Assembly (NCBI RefSeq): GCF_900141815.1
Contig: NZ_FQYR01000005.1
Coordinates: forward strand, 434,001-498,000
DNA length: 64,000 nucleotides
Source: Rubritalea squalenifaciens DSM 18772
GTDB taxonomy: Bacteria; Verrucomicrobiota; Verrucomicrobiia; Verrucomicrobiales; Akkermansiaceae
Reading direction: 5' to 3'
Under the pieces are notes generated by a model. The model was given only the letters and a program-made list of their open reading frames with translations, did not search any database and was not told where the DNA came from. The translations under genes and the position numbers were made by a program. Below are positions 17,643 to 27,053 of this stretch, in pieces. Position 1 is the stretch's first letter; the number at the start of each line of letters is the position of its first letter.

Positions 17643-20600
17643 ATGCAAGCAATGAAAACTCAACCCATCATTAAAACTAAAATCGACTCCATGGCTCCGA
17701 GGGGATTTGCCCTCGTGTCTGCGATGACAGTCATGATACTCTTGGTGGTCGTGGCACTCGGTGTCATGTCGCTCTCTTCTAGCACCAGCCGGCAAAGCTC
17801 TTACGATAAGCATGCCGCAGTAGCCGAGGCTAACGCTCGCATGGCGCTGACGATTGCATTGAACAAGCTACAAAGCTATGCGGGGCCAGATCAGCGCGTG
17901 ACTGCCAATGCTCAAATCTTGTCTGAACGTGAAAGTGTGCGCCATCCGCATTGGGTAGGAGCCTGGAAAACGACAGTCGAGGAGAATGGGGTAGAGTATC
18001 CCGTCGTCGGGAAACGCTCGGATGACGGATCTGGTAACCTCTACCAAAATAAATACCTTTATACAGATGTACGCCAGAACATGAGTTCATGGCGAAATGA
18101 TCTTCTGCAGGGCTGGTTGGTCAGTCAGCGTCCGCAACAGGGAGACTCAAAGCAGTTGCATACGCAAGAATTGGATCCTGAAGATCCGATGAATCTGCGC
18201 ATTGTTGGTGAGGGAACTCTGGGGGATAAGGCGCCAGATAGTGATCATGTAGTGGTTGAGAAAGTGTTGGTAAATGCCACTGAGAAGCAGAACAGGGGAG
18301 CCTATGCTTGGTGGGTAGGTGATAATAATCAGAAAGCCTCGTTGAACTTGAGTCTACACAGGGATGATGAGGACAAGGCGCGCCAGAGTGTGGCGGCGAG
18401 TCCCAAAAATGATCCGGCGGTGATTGATCCTCAGATGAAGGATTACTATCCAGCATCCTCATCACAAGACCAAGAGCTTAACGAGACATTGGAAAAGGTC
18501 GTTTCACGTCGCTCTACTGAGTTGGCCAATGACTCTCAGGAGTTCTTTAAGGAGCATTTCCATGCTGTTACTGACATGGCTCCAGGCATTCATGTGGATG
18601 TGCAGAATGGAGGCCTGAAGAAAGATCTGGGGGCTTTGTTGCTGGCCAATCCTAGTGAAGCTTCCGTGAGTTTCGGGGCGCCTAACAGCGCATGGCCAAA
18701 CTCAGGTTTCTCTAGCTCAGACCCGATCATACCAGGGAGCAAGCATGCGATGGTGGGCCCTAACTTTGATATGTTGCGCTCGTGGATGAAGCTGAAGGAC
18801 ATGTCCTTCAGTGGTTATGGAACCAGTGGGGTAGCACGAGGGCAGACTTCCTCTCAAGGCAGCGGCAGTGGAAATATGTGGCTGAAGCCTCACAATACAT
18901 GGATCACTGGTGCCTCCGATGGCTACACTTGGTCATGGGAAAAATGGGGGCAACAGGCTCCAGTCTTTCATCCGGTGGTTACAGAAGCGCGCTGGAACTG
19001 GTTTTTCACTTACTCTAGTACGACTGGAAACCTGCGTCTGCATATCCTTCCACGAGTTTGTGTCTGGAACCCATTTAATGCGGATATGGAAGCTGAAAAG
19101 CTGGTGGTGATGATCGAAAATCCGTTCTACAAGGACTTCAGAGGATGGGCGCGTCATATGAGCTTCCGTCCATCGAATGCAGCCATTCGTTCCGTCAAGG
19201 CGGCTTACAAATCCAAGGACCCAGGGCTTGCCAACTGGAACGAAGGTAATGGCACAATTCAAATGCTCATGAATGAGGGGATATTTCCTCGTGAGCAATT
19301 CCTCTGCTTCACTTTGGACAAAGCCACGATTCCGGCCGGTGAGTGCTTGGTATACAGTGCCGCTCCAAAAAGAAAGGTTACCGATCTGGCTGGTGGGGTA
19401 AAAGTGGGTGAGTATGATGCGAACAATATCAGTACGAACTTGCTGAGTCCTATTTCAGAAGCGAACAAGGATCACTTCTACTATGACTCGAAGGCTACGC
19501 GCTACCGATTCAGAAACAATGGATTGGGTGAGCCCTATGCTCCTACGGTGACGGGGTGGAAGAATTTTAATGATGTCCGGTGGAGAAATATTTTCAGAGA
19601 TCTTTACAAGGCGGATCCTTTAGCTTTGCTGAACTATGCCCCCTGGATCACGGCGCAGTCCAATTTCCGCGTGGTGCTCAAGGGTGTGAATGGCAGTGGG
19701 GCGGTTAGTCACAATGACCTTATCAATGGGCCCCAGTACCCAACCTTGCAGATGTTCAACGGGTCGAATGGTGGCAGTAACAACTGGGGTTTCTTCACTT
19801 GGAAGTACTTCTTCGGCGAGGGTTATCCTGGCTCCAGCAATCGGGTTAAAGTTTGTGAAGGCGGAGATGATATTCTCAGTAATATTCCCAAGCTTCACGT
19901 CTGGGGAGCAAAGCTGCTCTACTTTGATGAATCACTTTCGGAGGCCAATGCACCACCACTGCGCGTCAATCGCTGGGGGGACAAGGATCATGCCGTATGG
20001 AACCAGGCCTTGATCGGAAACTGGAATGTGCGCTCCAACTACACAGCGAGAGCTCCATTTTCTCCGAGTTCTGCGGAGTGGTATGTGAACAGCGCTGGGC
20101 CTTGGGCGCAGGAGTTTGTGCCTTTGCTCGATAGTTCAGACCTACCATTCATCTCCAGCAACGGCTTCTTTGCAAAGCCACCTATGGGTAGGAGCAATCA
20201 GTTTGGCGCAGCCTCATCCATGGTGTTGTTTGATCTGCCTCAGCCCAAGTTTGGTGCTTTGTCCTTGGGGGCATTCAGGCATGCTAGACTGAGCCCGTTC
20301 TCATGGCACCCCACTTATGTGGTGGGACACTCGCTGGCTGCCCACGGCGTTCCGTCCTACTCTACGGCACCACCTAATGTGACGATGGGACCAAGTAGTG
20401 ATCAGGCAGCAACTCGCTGGGATCAGATGAATGGTGGTAAGGAGCCTTTTGGCTATGGGCCTAGAACTCCTTCCAAAAGCCAGCCAGGCAATTCTCTGGC
20501 AAGAGTGTCAGGGCGTCCCGTGGTGGATTCGGCCGCCATACTTCAGCAACAAGATTTTGCGGTGTCTGGTGTGAAGGTTGAAGGACAGGGGGTTGATGTT

Positions 20601-21725
20601 TCTGATGAGATTTTCCTTTATGATATCGCGTTTGAGGTAAACCAGAACCTCTGGGACCAGTTCTTCATTTCGTCCATCCCCATGAATAATGGCAGACCGA
20701 GCTGGTCACCGAGTCAGGGGGATCTTCTCTGGAATTCACGCTACGCTCTTAATTCAAATATCGAGATGCCTGTCGAGCGGATCGAATCACGCTTGTCTTC
20801 AGAAGGGGCAGAGTTTGCATTCTGGAATAGCGCGTACTTTGTGAAGAACCGTGGAGCATTCAATGTGAACTCTACCTCTGTAGAGGCTTGGGCGGCCTTC
20901 TTATCTGGACTCCGAGGTGTTAACCGAACTTCACGTGATGGTTCTGATCTTGAGAGTTCTGAGCTCACAATCTTTGCCAGATTGTTCTCACCGGACGAAG
21001 TCACCGCAGGGGCTAATGGCTCCAGCCCCGATAGTGCATCCGCCTGGGCAGGCGGGCGCAAGCTGTCCGATCAAGAGATCTATTTGCTGGCTGAGAAAAT
21101 TGTCGACCAAGTGAAGGCGAGAGGGCCTTTCCTATCCATGGCGGACTTCGTAAACAGGCGCTTGGAGGGCAGCCAGTCTGGCTTGTCCGGAAGTGATACG
21201 CCAGATTCCAGAATGGGGGCTTTGGACGCAGCTATTCTTGCTGCGGAGCTGAATTCCCAATTCGCTTCCGCTCCAATCTGGGAAACGACGAACAATCAAA
21301 ACAGCCGGGCGAATCAAGCTTCGCTCGAGTTGAACCCAGCGCGCAGCCCAAGAGAGAAAGCGTGGGGTGCTACGGGCTTTCTCATGCAGTCTGATATTCT
21401 GGAGCCATTGGCACCAGCCATGACGGCGCGTGGCGATACCTTCACAATCCGAGCCTATGGAGAGTCGCGCGATGAGCAGGGCAAGATCATGGCCAAGGCA
21501 TGTCTGGAGGCAGTCGTGACGCGGAGTACTGAGTTTGTGGCTGCCGCACCACTGAATGAAACCAACGTGGACCAGGCGGTGGAGAATCGGGCAACGGATC
21601 CTGTTTTGAGACTTAACCGGTCCAGTGGAAGTTATGAGCCTGGTGAAATTGCCAATGTGAACCAGCAATTTGGGCGTCGTTTCAAAGTGATCAATATGCG
21701 TTGGTTGCCAATCAATGAACTCTAA
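17643..21725 (+). CDS. Giant pseudopilin-like secreted protein, Verru_Chthon cassette protein A type
   Basis: A 1360-residue protein whose N-terminus (RGFALVSAMTVMILL, about 20-34) looks like a prepilin/PilX-type leader followed by one membrane helix (to about 45) and SSSTSRQ. The remainder is a large extracytoplasmic region, rich in Trp, Asn, Ser and Gly, without recognisable catalytic motifs; PPNV, WDQ and AWxN-type stretches recur. This matches the large 'A' component of the Verru_Chthon four-gene cassettes known from Verrucomicrobia, whose function is unknown. The B-D genes are not adjacent here. An in-frame ATG at 17652 is an alternative start. The end overlaps the upstream-most ATG of the next gene, suggesting an operon of two. 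Confidence 0.7.
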   Translation: MQAMKTQPIIKTKIDSMAPRGFALVSAMTVMILLVVVALGVMSLSSSTSRQSSYDKHAAVAEANARMALTIALNKLQSYAGPDQRVTANAQILSERESVRHPHWVGAWKTTVEENGVEYPVVGKRSDDGSGNLYQNKYLYTDVRQNMSSWRNDLLQGWLVSQRPQQGDSKQLHTQELDPEDPMNLRIVGEGTLGDKAPDSDHVVVEKVLVNATEKQNRGAYAWWVGDNNQKASLNLSLHRDDEDKARQSVAASPKNDPAVIDPQMKDYYPASSSQDQELNETLEKVVSRRSTELANDSQEFFKEHFHAVTDMAPGIHVDVQNGGLKKDLGALLLANPSEASVSFGAPNSAWPNSGFSSSDPIIPGSKHAMVGPNFDMLRSWMKLKDMSFSGYGTSGVARGQTSSQGSGSGNMWLKPHNTWITGASDGYTWSWEKWGQQAPVFHPVVTEARWNWFFTYSSTTGNLRLHILPRVCVWNPFNADMEAEKLVVMIENPFYKDFRGWARHMSFRPSNAAIRSVKAAYKSKDPGLANWNEGNGTIQMLMNEGIFPREQFLCFTLDKATIPAGECLVYSAAPKRKVTDLAGGVKVGEYDANNISTNLLSPISEANKDHFYYDSKATRYRFRNNGLGEPYAPTVTGWKNFNDVRWRNIFRDLYKADPLALLNYAPWITAQSNFRVVLKGVNGSGAVSHNDLINGPQYPTLQMFNGSNGGSNNWGFFTWKYFFGEGYPGSSNRVKVCEGGDDILSNIPKLHVWGAKLLYFDESLSEANAPPLRVNRWGDKDHAVWNQALIGNWNVRSNYTARAPFSPSSAEWYVNSAGPWAQEFVPLLDSSDLPFISSNGFFAKPPMGRSNQFGAASSMVLFDLPQPKFGALSLGAFRHARLSPFSWHPTYVVGHSLAAHGVPSYSTAPPNVTMGPSSDQAATRWDQMNGGKEPFGYGPRTPSKSQPGNSLARVSGRPVVDSAAILQQQDFAVSGVKVEGQGVDVSDEIFLYDIAFEVNQNLWDQFFISSIPMNNGRPSWSPSQGDLLWNSRYALNSNIEMPVERIESRLSSEGAEFAFWNSAYFVKNRGAFNVNSTSVEAWAAFLSGLRGVNRTSRDGSDLESSELTIFARLFSPDEVTAGANGSSPDSASAWAGGRKLSDQEIYLLAEKIVDQVKARGPFLSMADFVNRRLEGSQSGLSGSDTPDSRMGALDAAILAAELNSQFASAPIWETTNNQNSRANQASLELNPARSPREKAWGATGFLMQSDILEPLAPAMTARGDTFTIRAYGESRDEQGKIMAKACLEAVVTRSTEFVAAAPLNETNVDQAVENRATDPVLRLNRSSGSYEPGEIANVNQQFGRRFKVINMRWLPINEL

Positions 21726-21738
21726 CAGAACTATATTT

Positions 21739-22692
21739 ATGAATTTTCAGATTAAGTCATGCAAATCAGTGATCACAGGTTTAGCAGTCCTGTTGTTAGT
21801 TCCTGCTCAGGTCTCTTTGGCCCAGCAGCCTGAGGCAGCAGCTAAGGGGGGAGCTTTGGATGCCGAGGGGCGACCACAAGCCTACCTCTCACTGATTGCT
21901 ATCGGTCCTGAGGCGAAGAGACGTTATCGAGCGATGACAAGTGAGGAGCGCGAAAATATCGCCGGAGGTGCATCTAAAGGTGAGGCCGCGGAATTGTCTG
22001 CGGAGGAGTTAAAGTCTATGAAGGGCTTACCGGTACTCATGCCGCCCAAGGAAGGGGAGTTGCCACCATCATCCCTGATGTTTGCCGATGGAAAAACGAC
22101 CACAGCGGACGGTAAGAGTGTCGATAAGATTGTCCAGCTGTCAGTAGGTTTTAATGCCGGGGGAGCCTTTGTCCCTGTGCCCGCTGGTAAGCCGTTACCA
22201 CTGAAAGCGCCGGTGCAGAAAGGTGGACGTGAGGGTTACGATGATTGGTTTACCGTGGCTCCCATGCAGCCGGGAGCTACCAAGTTGTTGTTGATGTATC
22301 CGAGCAACAAAGGGGATCATCGCTGGAACTATAAGCCACATTATCGTGAGCTGAAGGCTGACCCTGCCTCCTTTCCTGAGAATCAGGTTTTGGCTCTCAA
22401 CTTCACGAGACGTCCTGTCCAGTTCATGATCGGTGCTGATACGCAGATCATCAAACCAGGGGGCTCCCAGAAATACACCGTGGAGAATGCGCGTAAGTTG
22501 ATTCGCTGTGTGGCTGCGGCTAAAGGTTATGGAAAAGGCTATATCATCAACAGCGGTTTCAGGGGCGATCAGTTGATTCGTAAAATCTATATTTTCCACG
22601 AAAGCTTGAGTGCTGATGGAAAATCCAGCGAAATCAAAACGATTCAGGTGAACCTCCCGCATACAGATAGTTCACTGACGAAAACACCTTGA
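21739..22692 (+). CDS. Secreted protein of unknown function
   Basis: A 317-residue protein with a signal peptide (about residues 1-31, cleavage likely after VSLAQ) and an extracytoplasmic domain. No known domain was recognised. The ATG at 21739 gives a clean signal peptide; an ATG at 21715 overlapping the preceding gene would add eight residues. It sits 13 bp behind the giant pseudopilin-like gene on the same strand, so the two are probably co-expressed and may work together on the cell surface. It ends before a convergent PEP-CTERM gene. Confidence 0.65.
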   Translation: MNFQIKSCKSVITGLAVLLLVPAQVSLAQQPEAAAKGGALDAEGRPQAYLSLIAIGPEAKRRYRAMTSEERENIAGGASKGEAAELSAEELKSMKGLPVLMPPKEGELPPSSLMFADGKTTTADGKSVDKIVQLSVGFNAGGAFVPVPAGKPLPLKAPVQKGGREGYDDWFTVAPMQPGATKLLLMYPSNKGDHRWNYKPHYRELKADPASFPENQVLALNFTRRPVQFMIGADTQIIKPGGSQKYTVENARKLIRCVAAAKGYGKGYIINSGFRGDQLIRKIYIFHESLSADGKSSEIKTIQVNLPHTDSSLTKTP

Positions 22693-22700
22693 TGAACCAT

Positions 22701-22737
22701 GAAAAAGTCCTCGCACTGACAGAATAGTACGAGGACT
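22701..22737 (-). terminator. Rho-independent terminator of the PEP-CTERM gene
   Basis: Inverted repeat AGTCCTCG (22706-22713) / CGAGGACT (22730-22737) with a 16-nt loop; on the minus strand it is followed by five Ts. It lies 37 bp beyond the stop at 22775 and could also serve the convergent plus-strand gene. Confidence 0.65.
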
Positions 22738-22774
22738 GAATATGAGTTTATGGTGTCGTTTTTCTGGTAAGCAC

Positions 22775-23695
22775 TTAACGGCGTCTTCTCAGGATCATGG
22801 CGATGCCGCCAAGTCCAATCAGGGCGGATGAGCTAGGTTCTGGAACGGCCACGAGTTCCACAACGACCTCTCCTGAAGCGGCTAGGCCAGTGCCATAATG
22901 GACGGTGAATTGATGACCGCTATTGTTGGGGTCGAGCACATTGCCGAATACTCCGGTGCCGTCGCCGCCGCTGACTCCCGTGAAGGCATCGATACCAGTG
23001 ATGATAGTCCAGGTGTCGCCAACATTGTAGGCGCCGCCCAGTTCCATGTGCAGGGTAGAAGTGGAGCCCAGCTCGAGAGCGTTAAGTGTGCTGGCGATCG
23101 TGGTAATGCTGGTGCCGCTTGTGGCAAATCCTAAGATGCCGTTATTGTCTACAACGAGTTCGTCTTGTGGTCTGTTTGCAGCATAGGCGGATCCAGCTTC
23201 GAAGAAGAGTTTACCATTGATGATCTCAAGTGCCTTACGCGCGTCTAGTGTGCCACCAGTGCTCACATTGACGAAGCCCTGTCCGCCGCTGCTATCGCCT
23301 AGAAAGAGGTCGGCGCCAGCACCGAGCACGGATAGTGTGCCGCCACTGTTCACATTAATGGTGCCCACGGATCCTGCCCCAGAGCCAACGAAGATGCCAG
23401 GCGTGCCATTGGCGGTAGAAAGTGTGCCTCCATTATTAATGTTGAGTGTGCCAGAGGTGCCGTTGGCACCGACATCTAGCCTTCCGGTCCCGATACTGTA
23501 TGCGCTGCCGAGATCCGCGGTGTTACCATTTTCGATGGTGCCGTTGTTGGAGCCAGTCGGGGTGCCGTTGTCCCAGTTTCCTGCATTACTGAAGTCTGAG
23601 TCTATGCTGCCGAGGAAAGTAGTCGCGGCGTCTGATAGGCAAGTGGTAGTGAGGATAGTCGAGCAGGCTAGAATCCATGCTTTTCGTTTTTTCAT
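22775..23695 (-). CDS. PEP-CTERM anchored secreted protein with beta-helix-like repeats
   Basis: A 306-residue exported protein: signal peptide (about 1-23, ending SDAA), a repeat region of Gly/Asn/Thr-rich strands (GTLNINNGGTLSTA, GTINVNSGGTLSVL, GFVNVSTGGTLDAR; about 80-155) that should fold as a parallel beta-helix similar to autotransporter-associated repeats, and a C-terminal sorting signal with VPEPSSSALIGLGG, a hydrophobic helix and RRRR. PEP-CTERM proteins are processed by an exosortase (EpsH-like), not encoded in this window, and are linked to exopolysaccharide production. The regulator gene at 23836 is on the same strand immediately upstream. Confidence 0.9.
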   Translation of the reverse strand: MKKRKAWILACSTILTTTCLSDAATTFLGSIDSDFSNAGNWDNGTPTGSNNGTIENGNTADLGSAYSIGTGRLDVGANGTSGTLNINNGGTLSTANGTPGIFVGSGAGSVGTINVNSGGTLSVLGAGADLFLGDSSGGQGFVNVSTGGTLDARKALEIINGKLFFEAGSAYAANRPQDELVVDNNGILGFATSGTSITTIASTLNALELGSTSTLHMELGGAYNVGDTWTIITGIDAFTGVSGGDGTGVFGNVLDPNNSGHQFTVHYGTGLAASGEVVVELVAVPEPSSSALIGLGGIAMILRRRR

Positions 23696-23835
23696 AGTGT
23701 CGTGTTTGTTCTGTGTGGATTCCCCAAATCAATGGTTGTCATAGGGGATATGGAACTTACAACACTGTGAGAGACAGGTGACAAAAAGATAGCTGCTGAT
23801 GACTATGCCTACAAGAGACGTGGTTAATGGGATTG

Positions 23836-24903
23836 CTATGACAGGTTTTTGAGGCTGTTGCCAGGTATCCAGGTCGATTCGATAATCGTTTCGTCGATTT
23901 TGTCTGGATGCTCACCTCGATTGAGTAGGTAGTCGAGGACTGCTGGCATATGCGCCAGGCTGTTATTCTTGATACGCGCGATACTGGGGCAGAGGTGATT
24001 AAAATGAGGATCTTCAGAGATTGAGATGAGGGATACCTCATCGGGAACTTTGATCCCTGCATTTAGTAGGAACGAGGAGGCCATCAAGTACTGGAAGAAA
24101 TTGCCCACGATAATGCAGCTGGGTGGGGTGTGGCTGAATAGTTTGGCCAGGCCTGCATGATAATCTTCGGGGCCGTTCCCGTGGATGGAAGGCAAATGGT
24201 AAGTAGGTGAGAAGTGCATCCGCTGAGACTCAAAGAAGGGAATGAGTTCAGCTGTCATGCGCTCAATGACGGAGGCGCTTTTATTCCACAGAGGATTAGA
24301 CACTCGCATGTGACCAGCCTCCCAGGCTTGCCGGAACCCTGAGGAGATCAGGTGAAAGTAACTGACATTGTAACGTTTGATGTTTGGGCTGGAACAACCC
24401 AAGCCTATGGTGCGGATACCCATTTTCTGGATGGCTTCACTGACTTTGGCTTCCAGTGAAACAGTGATGACTCCTTTGGGGCGGATGTCTCGAAGGATGA
24501 TTTTTAGGTCCTGAAGTCTTCTTGGGAGGACAAGGTACTCGGCCTGGAGGTTTTCACGGCTACAGAGCTTGCTGAAAGCCTTGAAGCGCTCCCGGTTGAG
24601 GTAGTTGGTGTCAGGGAGAGATCTGTCGCAAATGTAAAGGATTCTGCCGACGCCTAGCCCTCTGGATTTGGCTTGGTCTCTGAGGGCTTTTTGATTGATC
24701 TCTCGGCGCATTCCCCGCTGGGCGGGGAGAAGGATTTGCAGCTGCTCCAGGTGATCAAGTGCACGCTCTACGGTGATTCGGCTGACTTGGTATTTTTTGC
24801 CGAGAGCCTGTACTCCGGATAAGTACCTGCAGGGCTCGCGGGTGAGGTCTTCGATGAGAGCCTCGGCGAGATTCTGCCAGCGGTAGAGGTGTTGCAGCTG
24901 CAT
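23836..24903 (-). CDS. Transcriptional regulator, GntR-like HTH with LacI-type ligand-binding domain
   Basis: From ATG 24903, 355 residues. The N-terminus has a winged-helix region (about 5-72: LAEALIEDLTREPCRYLSGVQALGKKYQVSRITVERALDHLEQ) like GntR proteins, and the rest (about 85-350) a periplasmic-binding-protein-like sensor of LacI/GalR type, including VPDEVSLISISEDPHFNHLCPSIARI, the typical LacI-family C-terminal block. Such regulators normally respond to sugars. The adjacent PEP-CTERM gene is a possible target, but no operator was found. The frame is open to 24999; the shorter start was chosen because the HTH begins there. Confidence 0.82.
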   Translation of the reverse strand: MQLQHLYRWQNLAEALIEDLTREPCRYLSGVQALGKKYQVSRITVERALDHLEQLQILLPAQRGMRREINQKALRDQAKSRGLGVGRILYICDRSLPDTNYLNRERFKAFSKLCSRENLQAEYLVLPRRLQDLKIILRDIRPKGVITVSLEAKVSEAIQKMGIRTIGLGCSSPNIKRYNVSYFHLISSGFRQAWEAGHMRVSNPLWNKSASVIERMTAELIPFFESQRMHFSPTYHLPSIHGNGPEDYHAGLAKLFSHTPPSCIIVGNFFQYLMASSFLLNAGIKVPDEVSLISISEDPHFNHLCPSIARIKNNSLAHMPAVLDYLLNRGEHPDKIDETIIESTWIPGNSLKNLS

Positions 24904-24984
24904 AGCTACTTCTATAGCGGATGAGGTGTGTGCGGCAAAGGTTTTGCGATTGCTTCTGAAAGAGACGTTTCTCAAAAGAAGAAA

Positions 24985-25012
24985 ACCCTCCCGTCCCAAG
25001 GAACGAGAGGGT
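24985..25012 (-). promoter_or_regulatory. Terminator-like hairpin in the regulator's leader
   Basis: Inverted repeat ACCCTC (24985-24990) / GAGGGT (25007-25012) with further inner pairing (CGT/ACG). On the minus strand it is followed by a T-rich stretch (TTTTCTTCTTTT), like an intrinsic terminator, but it lies about 82 bp upstream of the regulator start and no minus-strand gene precedes it. An attenuator in the 5' leader is possible. The remainder of the 24904-25251 gap shows no gene. Confidence 0.45.
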
Positions 25013-25251
25013 CACTTTGTGTTCTGCTCTCTTTACACACAAAAATGATTCACAGCACAGTCGCCAAATTTACACGCATATACTCAGGCTCCTGCATTTG
25101 CTGTTGCTCATTGATAGTTGATATCACAGGGATTTGCAAAAAATTGCAGTGAGCTTGTGATGGTTCAATTTATATACCAGTTCGGATGAAGTGGTCGGAA
25201 ATGAAGCTTGGGCTTGCATACTGGCTGACGTGATTTCATGTTTCCAGCGTT

Positions 25252-25731
25252 ATGGGAAAGCAGAAGAAAGTCTTGTTTGTCTGTACGGGGAATACATGCC
25301 GTAGTCCAATGGCCGAAGGGCTGTTCCGTAAAGCCGTGGGCGGCCGTGGTGACTACGTGGTATTGGGCTCTGCAGGAGTGTCTGCTTTTGATGGTGACCG
25401 GATCAGCCAAGATACCCAGATCGAGCTGAAGAAGCGCGGTGCAGAGATGAAGGAGTTTGCCAGCCGCATGGTGACCGAAGAGATGCTCAAAGATGCCACC
25501 CATGTATTTGCCATGACGGAGGCTCATCTGCACATGCTGGTGAGTGCTTTCCCTGAATATCAGGATAAATGCCACTTGGTCTGTGACTTTATTGAGATCG
25601 ATGGCCAGGCTGGGCTCGATGTGCCAGATCCGATCGGCATGGGGCCACGGGCTTATCGGGCTGTCGGTAATGTGCTCGAAGCGGCGATTCCGGCGCTGAT
25701 TGGTTTCATGGATCAGCCCGAGGGGGAGTGA
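25252..25731 (+). CDS. Low-molecular-weight phosphatase, arginine/tyrosine type
   Basis: A 159-residue LMW-PTP fold protein. The phosphate loop is C11-TGNTC-R17-S18 at the N-terminus, and the general-acid aspartate lies in VPDPIGMG. Thr at position 15, directly before the second Cys, is the same [12 protein letters not shown] sequence found in B. subtilis YwlE, where this Thr favours phosphoarginine over phosphotyrosine. Whether protein arginine phosphorylation exists in this organism is not shown by the window. It stands alone between a regulator and nuoB, 94 bp before the latter. Confidence 0.88.
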   Translation: MGKQKKVLFVCTGNTCRSPMAEGLFRKAVGGRGDYVVLGSAGVSAFDGDRISQDTQIELKKRGAEMKEFASRMVTEEMLKDATHVFAMTEAHLHMLVSAFPEYQDKCHLVCDFIEIDGQAGLDVPDPIGMGPRAYRAVGNVLEAAIPALIGFMDQPEGE

Positions 25732-25825
25732 TTTTTCGCTAAGAGTAGTTTTTACAGGGTTTAGGCTTGAGGAGTCAGGAGCGAGAGTCCATGTTCGCAG
25801 CATAGGGGATAACCCCACTTTCATT

Positions 25826-26377
25826 ATGGTTTCTGTAGATCCCAATAGTTCCGATTTCGCCTACGATTCTAAGATCGAGGGAAACATCATTTTCACTCGC
25901 GTAGACGCCGCCATCAACTGGATGCGTAAGAACTCACTCTGGCCGATGCCGATGGGGCTTGCATGCTGCGCGATCGAGCTGATGGCTACCGCTTCTTCAC
26001 GATTCGATATTTCCCGCTTCGGTGCGGAGGTGATGCGTTTCTCACCACGTCAGGCAGATGTGATGATTGTGGCTGGAACAGTGACCTACAAGATGGCTCT
26101 CGCCGTGAAGCGAATCTGGGATCAGATGCCTGAGCCCAAGTGGTGCATCGCCATGGGTGCGTGTGCCTCATCTGGCGGTATGTACCGCAGCTATGCCACC
26201 CTTCAGGGGATTGACCGCCTGATTCCTGTGGATGTGTACATTTCCGGCTGCCCTCCGCGTCCAGAGGCTCTGATTGAAGGCCTGATGAAGCTGCAGAAGA
26301 AGATTGAGGAGGAGCAATCCGCCAAAGGTCTCAAGAGCGATCCTGAGGAGGAGAAAGTACGCGGCCTCTCTATTTAA
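25826..26377 (+). CDS. nuoB: NADH-quinone oxidoreductase subunit B (NuoB)
   Basis: A 183-residue peripheral-arm subunit of complex I carrying cluster N2. The 4Fe-4S ligands are visible: tandem C47-C48 in GLACCAIEL, Cys in GACASSGG, and Cys in [13 protein letters not shown] 25826 is chosen because it matches the family's start; the frame is open back to 25700, which would overlap the phosphatase gene. nuoC follows by 32 bp. nuoA and nuoD, the usual neighbours, are missing from this locus. Confidence 0.95.
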   Translation: MVSVDPNSSDFAYDSKIEGNIIFTRVDAAINWMRKNSLWPMPMGLACCAIELMATASSRFDISRFGAEVMRFSPRQADVMIVAGTVTYKMALAVKRIWDQMPEPKWCIAMGACASSGGMYRSYATLQGIDRLIPVDVYISGCPPRPEALIEGLMKLQKKIEEEQSAKGLKSDPEEEKVRGLSI

Positions 26378-26409
26378 CTGAATGAACGACTTTTTGTAGA
26401 CGGACTATC

Positions 26410-26973
26410 ATGAGCGAGCACGTTTCCCGTATTGAATCCAAGTTTGGCGACCAAGTCATTGGCAGCAAAGAATTTCGTGGCGAACACACCGTCATCGTAG
26501 CCCTGGATGCTCTGCACGAGGTGCTGGCATTCTGCCGTGATGAACTGGGCTACAACTTCCTGATCGATATCAGCAGTGTGGATCATGAGACTGTGCATCC
26601 ACGCTTTGAGATGGTCTATGAGCTCGCTTACGTGGACAATAGTCATCACCTGCGTGTCAAAGCTCCCGTGGCCGAGGACGAGCAGGTAGAGAGTGTGGTC
26701 GATCTCTGGAAGACCGCCGACTGGCACGAGCGCGAGGTCTATGACATGATGGGAATCAAGTTTTTGAATCACCCGAACCTTAAGCGCATCCTGATGTGGG
26801 AGGGCTATCCTTACTTTCCACTGCGCAAAGAGTTTCCGCTGGCAGGCAAGCCTACCGAAATGCCGGATGTGGCGACCACGGGTGTAGCCCCTATGGAGGG
26901 CGGACCATTCGTAACCAGCTCCTGTGCGAAGTCTACGGTGGCTGGTGAGCCCCGCGCCAAAGGGGAAAGCTAA
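26410..26973 (+). CDS. nuoC: NADH-quinone oxidoreductase subunit C (NuoC)
   Basis: A 187-residue subunit of the complex I hydrophilic arm. Typical blocks are LIDISSVDH, FEMVYEL, the WKTADWHEREVYDMMGIKF motif and the NLKRILMWEGYPYFPLRKEFPL motif. It is a separate polypeptide, not a NuoCD fusion, with a C-terminal extension of about 35 residues (Gly/Pro/Ser-rich, no obvious function). It is followed by a strong terminator, so this is a two-gene nuoBC transcription unit. Confidence 0.94.
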   Translation: MSEHVSRIESKFGDQVIGSKEFRGEHTVIVALDALHEVLAFCRDELGYNFLIDISSVDHETVHPRFEMVYELAYVDNSHHLRVKAPVAEDEQVESVVDLWKTADWHEREVYDMMGIKFLNHPNLKRILMWEGYPYFPLRKEFPLAGKPTEMPDVATTGVAPMEGGPFVTSSCAKSTVAGEPRAKGES

Positions 26974-26985
26974 GTGTCTGAATGC

Positions 26986-27018
26986 AAGCCTGTCATCTTC
27001 ATGACGGGCTTTATTTTT
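26986..27018 (+). terminator. Rho-independent terminator of nuoBC
   Basis: Stem AAGCCTGTCAT (26986-26996) / ATGACGGGCTT (27001-27011), 11 bp with one G-T pair and a CTTC loop, followed by TATTTTT. It lies 13 bp after the nuoC stop. Confidence 0.88.
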
Positions 27019-27053
27019 GAGCGTTTTCAAGCTCGACTTGTCTGATACACTGA

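Noticed and set aside
24928-25152. 74-residue plus-strand frame upstream of the phosphatase gene
   Set aside because: No start signals or family; it overlaps the regulator's leader hairpin.
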